Origin: Pratylenchus scribneri
Taxonomy: Eukaryota > Nematoda > Chromadorea > Rhabditida > Pratylenchidae
Direction: 5' to 3'
Assembly (NCBI GenBank): GCA_030063045.1
Contig: JAQSEB010000042.1
Location: forward strand, 2,480,001 to 2,544,000
DNA length: 64,000 nt
The notes below the pieces were generated by a model. The model was not told where the DNA came from. It saw nothing but the letters and a program-made list of their open reading frames with translations, and ran no database searches. Within the stretch, counting starts at the first letter, position 1. Each line of letters starts with the position of its first letter. This document shows positions 14,301 through 23,678 of the stretch, piece by piece. Both the position numbers and the translations under genes were made by a program.

Positions 14301-17300
14301 GAATAGAATGAAGAGTATGGCTTTGGACTTTGGATGATTTTATGGATTAGGCTAAATTGGGAAATGATTAAGGCAGTAATGCCTCACACCTCCCACCGAC
14401 GCGAAGACCGGTCCCTCGGTCACAAAATTATTTTTGGGTTGATTTTTTGCCTAATTGTTTTGAACAATTTGGACCAAAATTGATTTTTGAATTTTGAAGG
14501 CCCCTTAGGCTTCCCCCGACAGGCTCAGTAGTAAAGGCCCCAAATTAATTTGCCTTGGCATTTTGCCTTCTGGCGATTGATGCTGTTTACTTCCTGTCCG
14601 CTAAGGAAGATTAGGGGGTACTTGAAACAAATTATTTTGGCCCAATTGTAAAATGAAATCGAAAAAAAATTTTGTTTAAAAGTAATTTTGTGTTGCGGAA
14701 CCGTTTTCTGGTAAGTGGAAGTGTTTTTTTTTGAGTTTCCTAATTGTCCGAAATGAGTTTTCCAAAGTCCTTAGCTATTGTTTGTGAAAGAGAAGAGATG
14801 AAATGGATGAACAAAAAATATTTTGAAAAAGAATGGTCAATAGTGAATACAAAAGAAAATTACAAAGAAAGAAAAATGTGAACAAATAGTCAAATAAAAT
14901 GCAATTGAATGTCAATTGATTGTTTTTTTTTGTTGTCCATCATTTTGGCCATTTCTTTGAGCACATTGCCACATTGTTTGTTGACATCCACATCGACCCA
15001 CTGATTTGTGCCACCATTGATGCTTGAAATTGAGAAAATTAATATTCGTTAAAGGGATGGGTTTTTAAAAAAAAACGGTTAAACTCGCGGTGATGCATGG
15101 GTTGCTGCCAGAAATGAGGATGATCAGCCATTGAATTGATGGTTGGAGAGCAATGTTATTTTTGGATGTGGATCTGAAAAAAAAACAAATTTTGAAATGG
15201 CGCCACCTAACGGCGGTTTGAGAAACGCAAAATGTTGAGTTGAGTGCCATTGAATTGCCATTGATTTGCATCATTTACGATTGTGAGAGATCCGCCAATC
15301 TGATTTGATTTGCTGAGCAACCAAGTCAGCAATATTCTGCATGTCCATTGGGCTTAATGAATGGCCATTTTGAACGTCAAAATCGCATTCCTGATTTTGC
15401 CAAATTTGGTTTTCATTGCTTTGTCCGGAGTTTTCTCCAATGCTGGAATTGTTGAATGATCCTCGGCCGCAGTGTGTGCAAAAATCCTCATCGTTGAATT
15501 CCTGTGGTGAATTTTGGTTTGAAATATTTGTTTGAAAATTTTGAGAAAAAGCGTTTCGATTGGAGCTTGGCCAATCGGAATTGTATTGGGTTTGATTGTT
15601 GGAAAGGAAAGGATCGAATTCATTTTGCGAATTGTTTTGCTGTTGCTGGAAGTCATTGCTTTGATTATTGTCATTCAGTGCCCAAAGTTGTCGGTCCTTT
15701 TGTTTGAGGGCAAGCATGGTTTCCACTTCGATCGCTTTGTTGCGTGCTGTTTCAAAATCCCTATGGGATCCAGACAATTTCACCAAAAACGATATTTCCG
15801 GGTTCATCCGGTCCAAAAACGTTTCGCACAATCGCTCCTTTCTGTCTTTTGAGTTGTGCATGGAGTAAGCTGCTTCGGCCAAAGGGATCAGTCTGTCGAG
15901 AAACTGGGTGATTGTTTCGTCTGGTTGTTTCTTGCAAGCCGACAGAGCTGTCCTTGCCGCATCTCTTTTGAATGGAGAATCGATAATTTTAGCCAAATTT
16001 GTCATTGCATTTTGAAGTGTGTCCTTTTTGTCTGGCTCCAGCTCCTCAAGATGGTTTCGCGCAGTGCCTTCTAGGTAGAGTTTCAATCTGCCAATTTTCT
16101 CTGCTTCCGTCCATTTGCTGCCGAAAGCTTGTACGAAGTCGTTGAATTTTCCTGCCCATGAAGAGAATGTCTGGTTTGAATTGATTGAGAATGGGGTTAG
16201 TGCTGTTATCGAATTCATTTTAAAAAATTTTGGGTTAAAATTGACTGTTTATTTGACTCGGTCAAACTTCAGTTTGGTATGAATTTTTTGGGGAATTTAT
16301 GAGTAAACCAGCCTCTCCCTTTGATGTCCACAAAAAGCTGCACAATGGAACAAAGGCGATCAGCAGTGTCACCAAATAGCCGTCTTTGGTCCTCCAAATG
16401 CCAGCCCGGTTCTGATTGCCGACCACTGATCAAATCCGTGTGCTGCTTTTCTATCTCTGCAAAATCGAAATGTTAATGTGGATTGTGGAATTTGCGAAAT
16501 GTTTTTGGCATTTGGTTCAAAATCATTTAAATTTTGTATTGAGAATTGCTTTAGGTATTTTGCTTTGAACCTGTTCCTCGATCTGCTTTGATGATTCGGC
16601 CCTATTGATTGTTGGTTGAATTCAAATTTATTTGTTTTGGCTGAAAATGTAAGTTAATCGCGAGGAAAATATGATTGAAAATGCAAAATCGAAAATGAAT
16701 GCCATTTTAATCACAAAGTCTAAATGGTTGAATGTTTATGAGAAAAATGTTGGAAAATGAATGATTCTTCGCGTTGATTGACTTCCGATTGTCAGTCAAG
16801 ATTTTCCTTATTCCCAGAATGGTTGAATGGCGGAAATGTTTATGAATTGTTCCACCGAAGTGATGGGAAAATATTTAAATTGTAATTGAAATGCATTAAA
16901 AGTCGGAAATGTTTTAGCGCTTCCTGGGAAAGAGTCGGGAATTGCTTGGAATATGATTGGACTACGAATTGCTATCGCGGAATCAGCAATGGGAAAGCTT
17001 CGTTTTACTTGCAGAAAAGGCAAACGCTTGATTGATGAGTGTAATTTGGACTTTTCCCTTTAGGATGGGAATGAAAAAATGAATGTCGTGGGAAGGGAAA
17101 TTTGAATGGATTACGGTAGCCAAAATTTTTTTCAATTTGCTATTTGGATATAATGAAATTAGAATAGGCTGCAGAAAGTTGGGTGAAAGTTAAGCCTTTT
17201 TGAGAAAAAGGTTAATTTTTGATTTGATGAAAAATATTTTGGAAATGCGATGCCTTTTATTGTGTAAATTTATTGCGCGAATACGGCCAAAAAAAGAAGG

Positions 17301-20300
17301 AAGGTCGCATTTGATCGGTTGAAAATGAGTGCCTGAAAGTTATTTCAGAGAATAAATTTAGTTTGTGACTAATTGCGCAATGCGATTTATTTTGAAAGAT
17401 TATTTTGCTTTCAACAAAATTTTTTTTTGAGTTGTGTTTGAAGATTTGAGTAAAATGGCTCATAAGAATAATTTGGGAAGCCAAATTAATTCATTTTTTA
17501 TGAATTTGACCATTTTGTTTGTTATAAATGAGAAAGTTGGTTTAATTTTGTGCATTTGCCCATTTGAATTTAATTTGGAAAGCCAAATTAATTCATTTTT
17601 ATTGTTTTCGCCCTTTATTGGTCGATTTTGCCCTGAATTGATGGTTGAATGTTGCCCTGATTGATGTTTGTTGCCCTGAATTTATGATTGAATGCCCAAT
17701 GAAGAAACTGCCCGAAGAATGCATGCTTGAAGTGAATAAGTGCGCCAAGAAATGAGCATGCTAAAAATTTGCGCCAAAAGAATGTGTGCATGCTAGAAAA
17801 TGCGCCAGAGAATTTGCATGCGAATGAGTGAATGCGCCAAGTGAGAATGCATGCAGAATAAATGAATGAATGCGCCAAAAATTGCATGTGAATGAAATGA
17901 TGTGCGCAAATGAATGTGATAAAGGAATGGGCTGGCCAGCCAAATGTTGGGCGCAAAAATGTGAAATGGCGCAAATATATGGGCGCAGTGTGAATAAGGC
18001 GCAAAATATGTGAGGCGCAATAAAAGGGCGCAAAAATGTATGGGCGAAATATAAAAAAAAAGGCGCGAATGTGTGGGCGCAATTTGAAAAGGGCACGATG
18101 AAAAAGCGCGTATTGAAAATGGGGCAATGAAAGGGCACGAAAGGGACTTGTGGGTGAGCAAAAGTAAATGGCAAAAGAAAAAGGTGCAAAAATGTACAGT
18201 GAAAAAGCCCGAAATGGAAAGGAAAGGCGCGATGGAACGAATTTTCGGTTTTGTTTTGACAAAACTCCATTCGGTGATGAGAGTGTGCACCTGAGGTTCG
18301 ATGGAAAGTGGCCATTTGGCCAAACCATTCGGTGCTACCAGTAATGAGGGTCGGGCGCCCTCAGCGAGTGCTGAGGCCCCTCATTTTGGGAGTGGAAGGG
18401 TGCTGGGATGATTGGAGGAATTAGGACTTGGATAAAGACCCACGGACGACGAAGATGTTGACTTTTCCCCATTCCCTTTTCCCCTTCCCCTGGCCAGAAG
18501 AAGAGATTCATCCGTTTATTCTTTCCGCTTCCAACTCCAATAAAATGGTGAAATCATCAATGTTAAATATGGGACAAATAAGGCGGGGCGAGAATAAGGT
18601 GAAAGGGGAAATGGAATGACGGATAATGGCTGGGAACATGTCTTGGGGGAAGATGATTAAGTGGATGAGAATGGATGGGAATAGAATGAAGAGTATGGCT
18701 TTGGACTTTGGATGATTTTATGGATTAGGCTAAATTGGGAAATGATTAAGGCAGTAATGCCTCACATTATGAGAATTTTATATTTTTATGAGAATTTAAT
18801 ATTTTTTTATCAGAATTTTATATTTTTATGAGAATTTAATATTTTTATGAGAATTTAATATTTTTTTTATGAGAATTTTATATTTTTATGAGAATTTAAT
18901 ATTTTTTTATCAGAATTTTATATTTTTATGAGAATTTAATATTTTTATGAGAATTTAATATTTTTTTATGAAAATTTTATATTTTTATGAGAATTTAATA
19001 TTTTTTATGAAAATTTAATATTTTTATGAGAATTTAATATTTTTTATGAAAATTTAATATTTTTATGAGAATTTAATATTTTTTATGAAAATTTAATATT
19101 TTTATGAGAATTTAATATTTTTTTATGAAAATTTTATATTTTTATGAGAATTTAATATTTTTTTATGAAAATTTAATATTTTTATGAGAATTTAATATTT
19201 TTTATGAAAATTTAATATTTTTATGAGAATTTAATATTTTTTTATGAAAATTTTATATTTTTATGAGAATTTAATATTTTTTTTATGAGAATTTTATATT
19301 TTTATGAGAATTTAATATTTTTTTATCAGAATTTTATATTTTTATGAGAATTTAATATTTTTATGAGAATTTAATATTTTTTTTATGAGAATTTTATATT
19401 TTTATGAGAATTTAATATTTTTTTATCAGAATTTTATATTTTTATGAGAATTTAATATTTTTATGAGAATTTAATATTTTTTTATGAAAATTTTATATTT
19501 TTATGAGAATTTAATATTTTTTTATGAAAATTTAATATTTTTATGAGAATTTAATATTTTTTATGAAAATTTAATATTTTTATGAGAATTTAATATTTTT
19601 TTATGAAAATTTTATATTTTTATGAGAATTTAATATTTTTTTTATGAGAATTTTATATTTTTATGAGAATTTAATATTTTTTTATCAGAATTTTATATTT
19701 TTATGAGAATTTAATATTTTTATGAGAATTTAATATTTTTTTTATGAGAATTTTATATTTTTATGAGAATTTAATATTTTTTATGAAAATTTAATATTTT
19801 TATGAGAATTTAAAATTTTTTTTATGAAAATTTTATATTTTTATGAGAATTTAATATTTTTTATGAAAATTTAATATTTTTATGAGAATTTAAAATTTTT
19901 TTTATGAAAATTTTATATTTTTATGAGAATTTAATATTTTTTATGAAAATTTAATATTTTTATGAGAATTTAAAATTTTTTTTATGAAAATTTTATATTT
20001 TTATGAGAATTTAATATTTTTTTTATGAGAATTTTATATTTTTATGAGAATTTAATATTTTTTATGAAAAAATTTAATATTTTTTAAAGAGAATTTTATA
20101 ATATTTTAATGATAATTTAATATTTTTATATTTTATGAAAATATTTTATTATCAGATATATTATAATGAGAATATTTTTTGATGAATATATTTGTGTTTG
20201 TAGGACAACCATATGAAGGATGTACGGATGAGCAGGTGATCCAAATGGTTCAAGAGGAAAATTATTTGGAAATACCCGAATTCTGTCCACCCGCCGTTTA

Positions 20301-20953
20301 TGCCCAAATGGTGGAATGTTTCAATGCAAATCCCGGAAGGAGGCCAAATTTTGGGGAATTGCATTCCAAATTCCAGGCAATTTTTTCATCCAACCAATTA
20401 AAAATGTTTATTCCCCCAAATCATTTAGAAATGGTGCCAATCTGGCCAACCATCGGCCCTTCATATGCAGCAACATCGAGCAAGTTCAGTGCATTCCGGT
20501 GGATCGAGTAGTGGAATAAATGGACTTGGAATGATGCAAAATGGACGAATTGGAAGTAGGCAACAAATTATTGGGGGCACCAATGGCAGTGGGAATTCAT
20601 CTGTGCCATCTCCGGCACCGAATGCAAGCAGTACAATTTTGGCAGGAGGAGGGAGGAGGATGGGCGGCGCAAAAGGGCAATTGGCCAAATTGGCATTCCT
20701 TGGCAATGGGACAGCATCAATTTTGCATAGCACACCAATTGGTGAGGGAAAATGGGAATAAATAATATAATAAAATAAAGACATTTTATTAGGCCAAAAT
20801 TCGACAGAAGAGGAGAAAAAGGGACAAAGGCCAGTGCCATTGGCAAGGAGAAGACAAAGACAAGCATTTACGGATGCGGAGGATGGGGAATTGGATGATG
20901 ATGAGGAGGAGGAGGAGGAAGATTATAGCAGTGATGAAAGCCGAGAAAGTTGA
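5344..20953 (+). CDS. cam-1: ROR/CAM-1-type receptor tyrosine kinase (likely pseudokinase)
   Basis: A ROR family Wnt co-receptor on the cell surface, spliced from about 14 exons: 5344-5590 (5' end unresolved), 8383-8520, 8569-8737, 10443-10601, 10650-10934, 10981-11151, 11194-11325, 11453-11656, 11705-12649, 12695-13123, 13170-13299, 20204-20376, 20429-20741, 20793-20953. All phases agree, giving about 1,200 codons. Domain order is an acidic N-terminus, an Ig domain (DSGYYQC motif, second and third exons), a Frizzled CRD (10.65-11.33 kb, cysteines as in ROR, CREDC near its end), a kringle (11453-11656, [11 protein letters not shown] and PWCYT), one TM segment near 11.85 kb followed by basic residues, a long Gln-rich juxtamembrane region, a kinase domain, and a Ser/Gly tail ending in an acidic stretch. 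The kinase keeps the VALK lysine and HRDLAARN, but the Gly loop is degenerate and DFG reads NFA, so catalysis is doubtful. Two introns are GC-AG. The 6.9 kb intron 13300-20203 carries satellite and a retrotransposon. Confidence 0.9.
5861..6828. mobile_element. TIR-like element carrying 34-bp tandem repeats (copy 1)
   Basis: It lies in the first resolved ROR intron. The 34-bp array (about 5995-6713) is followed by an AT-rich flank of about 90 bp that closely matches the flank after the array at 29.7-30.1 kb and ends near CCATTGTGGAGATG. Its left border near 5861 (CACCAACACAATAATAC) resembles the inverse of the right end. The ends are more diverged than in the 29.5 kb copy, so the borders are approximate. 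No transposase is present; it would be non-autonomous. Confidence 0.45.
5995..6713. repeat. 34-bp satellite array 1 (about 21 units)
   Basis: Tandem units of 32-34 bp centred on TTTTCCGGAAAG, followed by a purine stretch, CACATTTTGG and CGAACA. TTTCCGGAAA is palindromic. Variants interleave (AAAGAAAAAA, AAAAAGAAAA, AAAGGGAAAA). Because there are few stop codons, all frames stay open on both strands; these frames are not genes. Related arrays lie at 29.7 and 46.4 kb in the same orientation. Confidence 0.95.
13330..13961. repeat. AT-rich intronic satellite, left part
   Basis: Irregular tandem units of about 18-22 bp of the type TATTTTTATGAGAATTTAA, alternating with TATGAAAATTTAATATT, directly after the ROR exon ending at 13299. 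The array stops at the retrotransposon border and resumes in register beyond it at 18771. Confidence 0.9.
13962..14388 (-). repeat. 3' LTR of the retrotransposon
   Basis: 427 bp, ending GCCTCACA on the plus strand, so TGTGAGGC on the element strand. By eye it matches the LTR at 18340-18766 base for base, including a 63-codon open frame at 14050-14241. A nested hairpin (CCTCAGC-GAGT-GCTGAGG at 13981-13998) lies close to its other end. Confidence 0.85.
15271..16218 (-). CDS. Retrotransposon Gag-like protein, 315 aa
   Basis: A single uninterrupted ORF starting with ATG at 16218 on the element strand. Residues about 25-165 have the helical pattern of retroelement Gag capsid: [10 protein letters not shown], then [16 protein letters not shown], then [13 protein letters not shown] and a distal [17 protein letters not shown] helix, as in Ty3/BEL-type Gag. 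The C-terminal half is Gln/Asn/Ser-rich and holds only a partial CTHC motif, not a full CCHC zinc knuckle. Gag would form the particle around the element RNA. It is intact, with no internal stops, which fits a recent insertion. About 2.1 kb of non-coding leader precedes it. Confidence 0.75.
   Translation of the reverse strand: MNSITALTPFSINSNQTFSSWAGKFNDFVQAFGSKWTEAEKIGRLKLYLEGTARNHLEELEPDKKDTLQNAMTNLAKIIDSPFKRDAARTALSACKKQPDETITQFLDRLIPLAEAAYSMHNSKDRKERLCETFLDRMNPEISFLVKLSGSHRDFETARNKAIEVETMLALKQKDRQLWALNDNNQSNDFQQQQNNSQNEFDPFLSNNQTQYNSDWPSSNRNAFSQNFQTNISNQNSPQEFNDEDFCTHCGRGSFNNSSIGENSGQSNENQIWQNQECDFDVQNGHSLSPMDMQNIADLVAQQIKSDWRISHNRK
17690..18240. repeat. Imperfect GCGCAA/GCATGC repeat in the retrotransposon leader
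   Basis: Between the 5' LTR and gag the DNA alternates short words such as GCGCCA, GCGCAAA and GCATGC, spaced roughly 20-40 bp, among AATGAATG runs. The minus strand stays open here (frame 17615-18328), but the encoded Phe/His/Ala-rich sequence looks like translated repeat, not a protein family. It could be an RNA-structure or packaging region. Confidence 0.6.
18340..18766 (-). repeat. 5' LTR of the retrotransposon
   Basis: 427 bp, apparently identical to the copy at 13962-14388. On the minus strand it begins TGTGAGGC at 18766 and ends ATTACT at 18340. The adjacent interior begins GGTAGCACCGAATGG, so with the last T it reads as a TGG-starting primer binding site. Confidence 0.85.
18771..20160. 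repeat. AT-rich intronic satellite, right part
   Basis: Continuation of the TATTTTTATGAGAATTTAA-type satellite. Higher-order blocks of about 220-270 bp recur, with variants containing TATCAGAATTTT and TATGAAAATTTA at regular places, so this part has amplified as multi-unit blocks. It ends just before the ROR exon at 20204. Confidence 0.9.
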
Positions 20954-21493
20954 TTTTGAGAATATGCTGGCAGATGAATGAGCTTCAAATAATATTTTTT
21001 TATCCATTTTACCTCACATCAATTTTGAATTACCACAAAGCGCCCTTTGAAGGGTTGAAATGAAATTGTATTGAATTGAGCTAACAAAAATGAGCTTAAC
21101 AAAAATATTATTAATAGGGAAAATAAATCAAATATGTTGGCACAAAATAAAAAAAAAACAATTAAAATATTCATTCATTCATTTTGAATCTCTTCATTTT
21201 TCTTTTTAAATATTAATCTTCCCATCATCAACCCCCAAACAGGGTCTTCGATGTTTTTTTACCCAAAAGCCCAGCAATTCCTCCCCTATCCAATTTTGTT
21301 CGATTCGGCACCAATGTCCCTCATTCTCATTTTTTCTTAATTTAAATTGTTTCCATCCAATCAAAGTTCTTTCTCTTTTTTATCCAAATTTTCTCTGTAT
21401 TTTTTTTGTGATTCCCTCATTTTAATTTCCTCTATAATTTTGTATTCAAATAATTGAAAAATAAATTAATTAATAATAAATATTGAAATGAAT
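20954..21493. other. Convergent 3' spacer between ROR and the C6 gene
   Basis: AT-rich non-coding DNA holding the 3'UTRs of two converging genes. A candidate poly(A) signal AATAAA for ROR lies at 21122-21127. I see no coding exon. Confidence 0.6.
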
Positions 21494-22048
21494 TCAAGTA
21501 TTTTGGCAATTAACTTCGGTGATCACCCTCGAAATGCCAGCTTGCTGATAAACCCATTGCCCATTGACACAATCCAATGTGGCGGTCACTACAGTGCCAG
21601 TTGGATTTATTGGTCCTCCTTGATTTACATTGAACTGTGAATAATCCAATTAAAATTTCCCCATTTTAAATGCCAAAATTGCCTGCATAAATGTCATTCC
21701 CCCGGCCAATGCAGTGCAGGTGACCATAATATGTTGGCATCCGTTTGCATCAATTGTAATGCCCGAAACTGTCTAAAATGGGGAAAATAGACAAACAATG
21801 GAAAAAGTGGGTAACCGGAGTAGTGGAAGTTGTCCCATCCCCGGGGGTCAATGTCAATTGATTTGCCATGCACATGGCACAATCTAATTAATTATTTATT
21901 AATTTGAATTTAATGAACAACATTAATTCAATTTACCTTGCCTTGGCACATTCGGTGTGGAAGTACAGGCCCAGGCATTCCCGAAAAGAAGACATAAAAA
22001 GTGAAATGTAAAATTAATGAAAGAAATGCAACGGTGGGTTGCCTTCAT
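21494..22048 (-). CDS. Small secreted C6-domain protein, 136 aa
   Basis: Four exons on the minus strand: 22048-21937, 21883-21816, 21772-21683 and 21634-21494. Phases agree and give 411 bases. The ATG at 22048 (MKATHRC) begins a hydrophobic signal peptide ending near GNAWA; an in-frame ATG at 22069 is an alternative. The mature part has the nematode C6 pattern (Pfam C6, as I know it): DCAMC, GCQ, MVTC, LDCVNGQW and a final VNC, six cysteines in a domain of about 100 residues. Such proteins are extracellular and of unknown function, common in nematode secretomes. The third intron (21635-21682) uses a GC donor; with it the frame and the family spacing both fit. It converges on the ROR gene. Confidence 0.8.
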
Positions 22049-22789
22049 TCTCCTTTCATGCATTTTCATTATTCGGTTTGATTCAGGAATATGGAAGGAA
22101 GAATTACCGGAATTCACAATTGAATCTGCTCTCTCCATTCACATTATTATTTTCCCTCATCATTATATTATTCAACCAAAACCCAAAAAGGCGGACGGCT
22201 AATTTTGTGGCGCAACAATTTGTGGAAATGGAACAGTGAGAATGAAAAGAAAGTAAAAGTTTAATTAGAATGATCCTTTTATTTTTCTAATTAATTCACA
22301 TCCATTATAAATTTAAATATAATTATCAAGAGGTAAAGAATTTTCTTCCCTTTAAAATGATATCAAAACCATTAAAATTGGTTCAATTTGAGCAAAGTTA
22401 TTTTACTTTTTAAAAATGGATGAATATTGGAAAATAAACAAAGGAAACACAAATCACAAATTTTCCCTCGTTGCAGCCATAAGAGAAACGGTATGTCATT
22501 TGTTGATGAAATGGACTACGGCGCTAAATCACAAATAGATTCCCTCGTTTTGTAGTTTTTAGCTATAAGAATAGAGAATACGATATTTCATAGAAAGAAA
22601 TGGACTCTGCGGCAATACAGTAAATTAAAAGAAGATAGAAAAGGAGGATATGTAAAATGTTTCCTAAAAAGTGCAAAAATAAAAGAAAGGGGAACATTTT
22701 ATTAGAGATGGCAAAAGACTATTATTTTTTATTCAAATTTAATTGTAATTAAAAGTACTCCGGAAGGATTGAAATTATAATTGTAAAAA
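22049..22789. other. Non-coding spacer upstream of the C6 gene
   Basis: AT-rich, with no supported exon. It probably contains the C6 promoter. An imperfect duplication lies at about 22448-22613. Confidence 0.5.
22448..22613. repeat. Imperfect tandem duplication of about 80 bp
   Basis: Two neighbouring copies share AAATCACAAA, TTCCCTCGTT, CCATAAGA/GCTATAAGA, GA(A)ACGGTAT/GAATACGATAT, CATTT/CATAGA, GAAATGGACT and GCGGC-like ends in the same order, with small indels. It may be a decayed repeat element. Confidence 0.5.
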
Positions 22790-23415
22790 TTAGTTTTCCG
22801 GAAGGATTGTAATTGTAATTGTACTTTTTATTCAGGAATTGTAATTGCACTTTTCTTTCCGGAATTGTAATTGCACTTTTCTTTCCGGAATTGTAATTGC
22901 ACTTTTCTTTCCGGAATTGTAATTGCACTTTTCATTCCGGAATTGTAATTGCACTTTTCTTTCCGGAATTGTAATTGCACTTTTCTTTCCGGAATTGTAA
23001 TTGCACTTTTCATTCCGGAATTGTAATTGCACTTTTCATTCCGGAATTGTAATTGCACTTTTCTTTCCGGAATTGTAATTGCACTTTTCATTCCGGAATT
23101 GTAATTGCACTTTTCTTTCCGGAATTGTAATTGCACTTTTCTTTCCGGAATTGTAATTGCACTTTTCTTTCCGGAATTGTAATTGCACTTTTCTTTCCGG
23201 AATTGTAATTGCACTTTTCTTTCCGGAATTGTAATTGCACTTTTCTTTCCGGAATTGTAATTGCACTTTTCTTTCCGGAATTGTAATTGCACTTTTCATT
23301 CCGGAATTGTAATTGCACTTTTCATTCCGGAATTGTAATTGCACTTTTCTTTCCGGAATTGTAATTGCACTTTTCTTTCCGGAATTGTAATTGCACTTTT
23401 CTTTCCGGAAAGGGA
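22790..23415. repeat. 26-bp satellite (about 23 units)
   Basis: Tandem unit ATTGTAATTGCACTTTTC followed by (T/A)TTCCGGA, very homogeneous, with T or A alternating at one position. It shares ATTGTAATTGCACT with the 36.5 kb satellite and, on the other strand, TCCGGAAAGAAAA with the 34-bp satellite. It lies between the C6 gene and SZT2. Open frames through it (MQLQFRKEKC...) are artefacts. Confidence 0.95.
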
Positions 23416-23678
23416 TTGTAATTGAACCCTCATTCATTCACTCATTTCATTCATTCAATACTTTTTTAAATGAATTCATTCATAAATATTTCCGCTGGCA
23501 TTCTGCCCTTCCCAATTCCAATTCACTCAAGTTCCTCCAAATTTGCTTATCATTTGGGCCAATTGGCCATCCCATCCTCCTTCCATCCATTCTCAGCCCA
23601 ATTCATTTTTCATCCTTCATTTTTTATAAATAATTTTGGCATTAAACTATAATAATTTTCCCATCATTTTCGGTCAAA

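Larger units (their letters stand above)
13962..18766 (-). mobile_element. Gag-only LTR retrotransposon (non-autonomous), 4.8 kb
   Basis: Two direct repeats of 427 bp bound a 3,951 bp interior, and TTAT flanks both sides (13958-13961 and 18767-18770), consistent with a 4-bp target duplication. The gag reading frame and the site starting TGGTAGCACC next to the LTR at 18340 (candidate tRNA primer site, minus strand) show that the element is transcribed leftwards. A short purine-rich GGTGGGAGG on the minus strand abuts the other LTR (candidate polypurine tract). The interior holds one gag-like ORF and no protease, reverse transcriptase, RNase H or integrase. Only about 880 bp separate gag from the 3' LTR, too little for pol. 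Mobility would depend on a partner element. It sits inside an AT-rich satellite in a ROR intron. Confidence 0.85.

Noticed and set aside
17615..18328. 237-codon minus-strand frame upstream of gag
   Set aside because: Phe/His/Ala-rich low-complexity translation of a word repeat in the retrotransposon leader; no retroelement protein motif.
22828..23437. Open frames of QLQFRKEKCNYNSG repeats
   Set aside because: Translated 26-bp satellite, no independent coding evidence.
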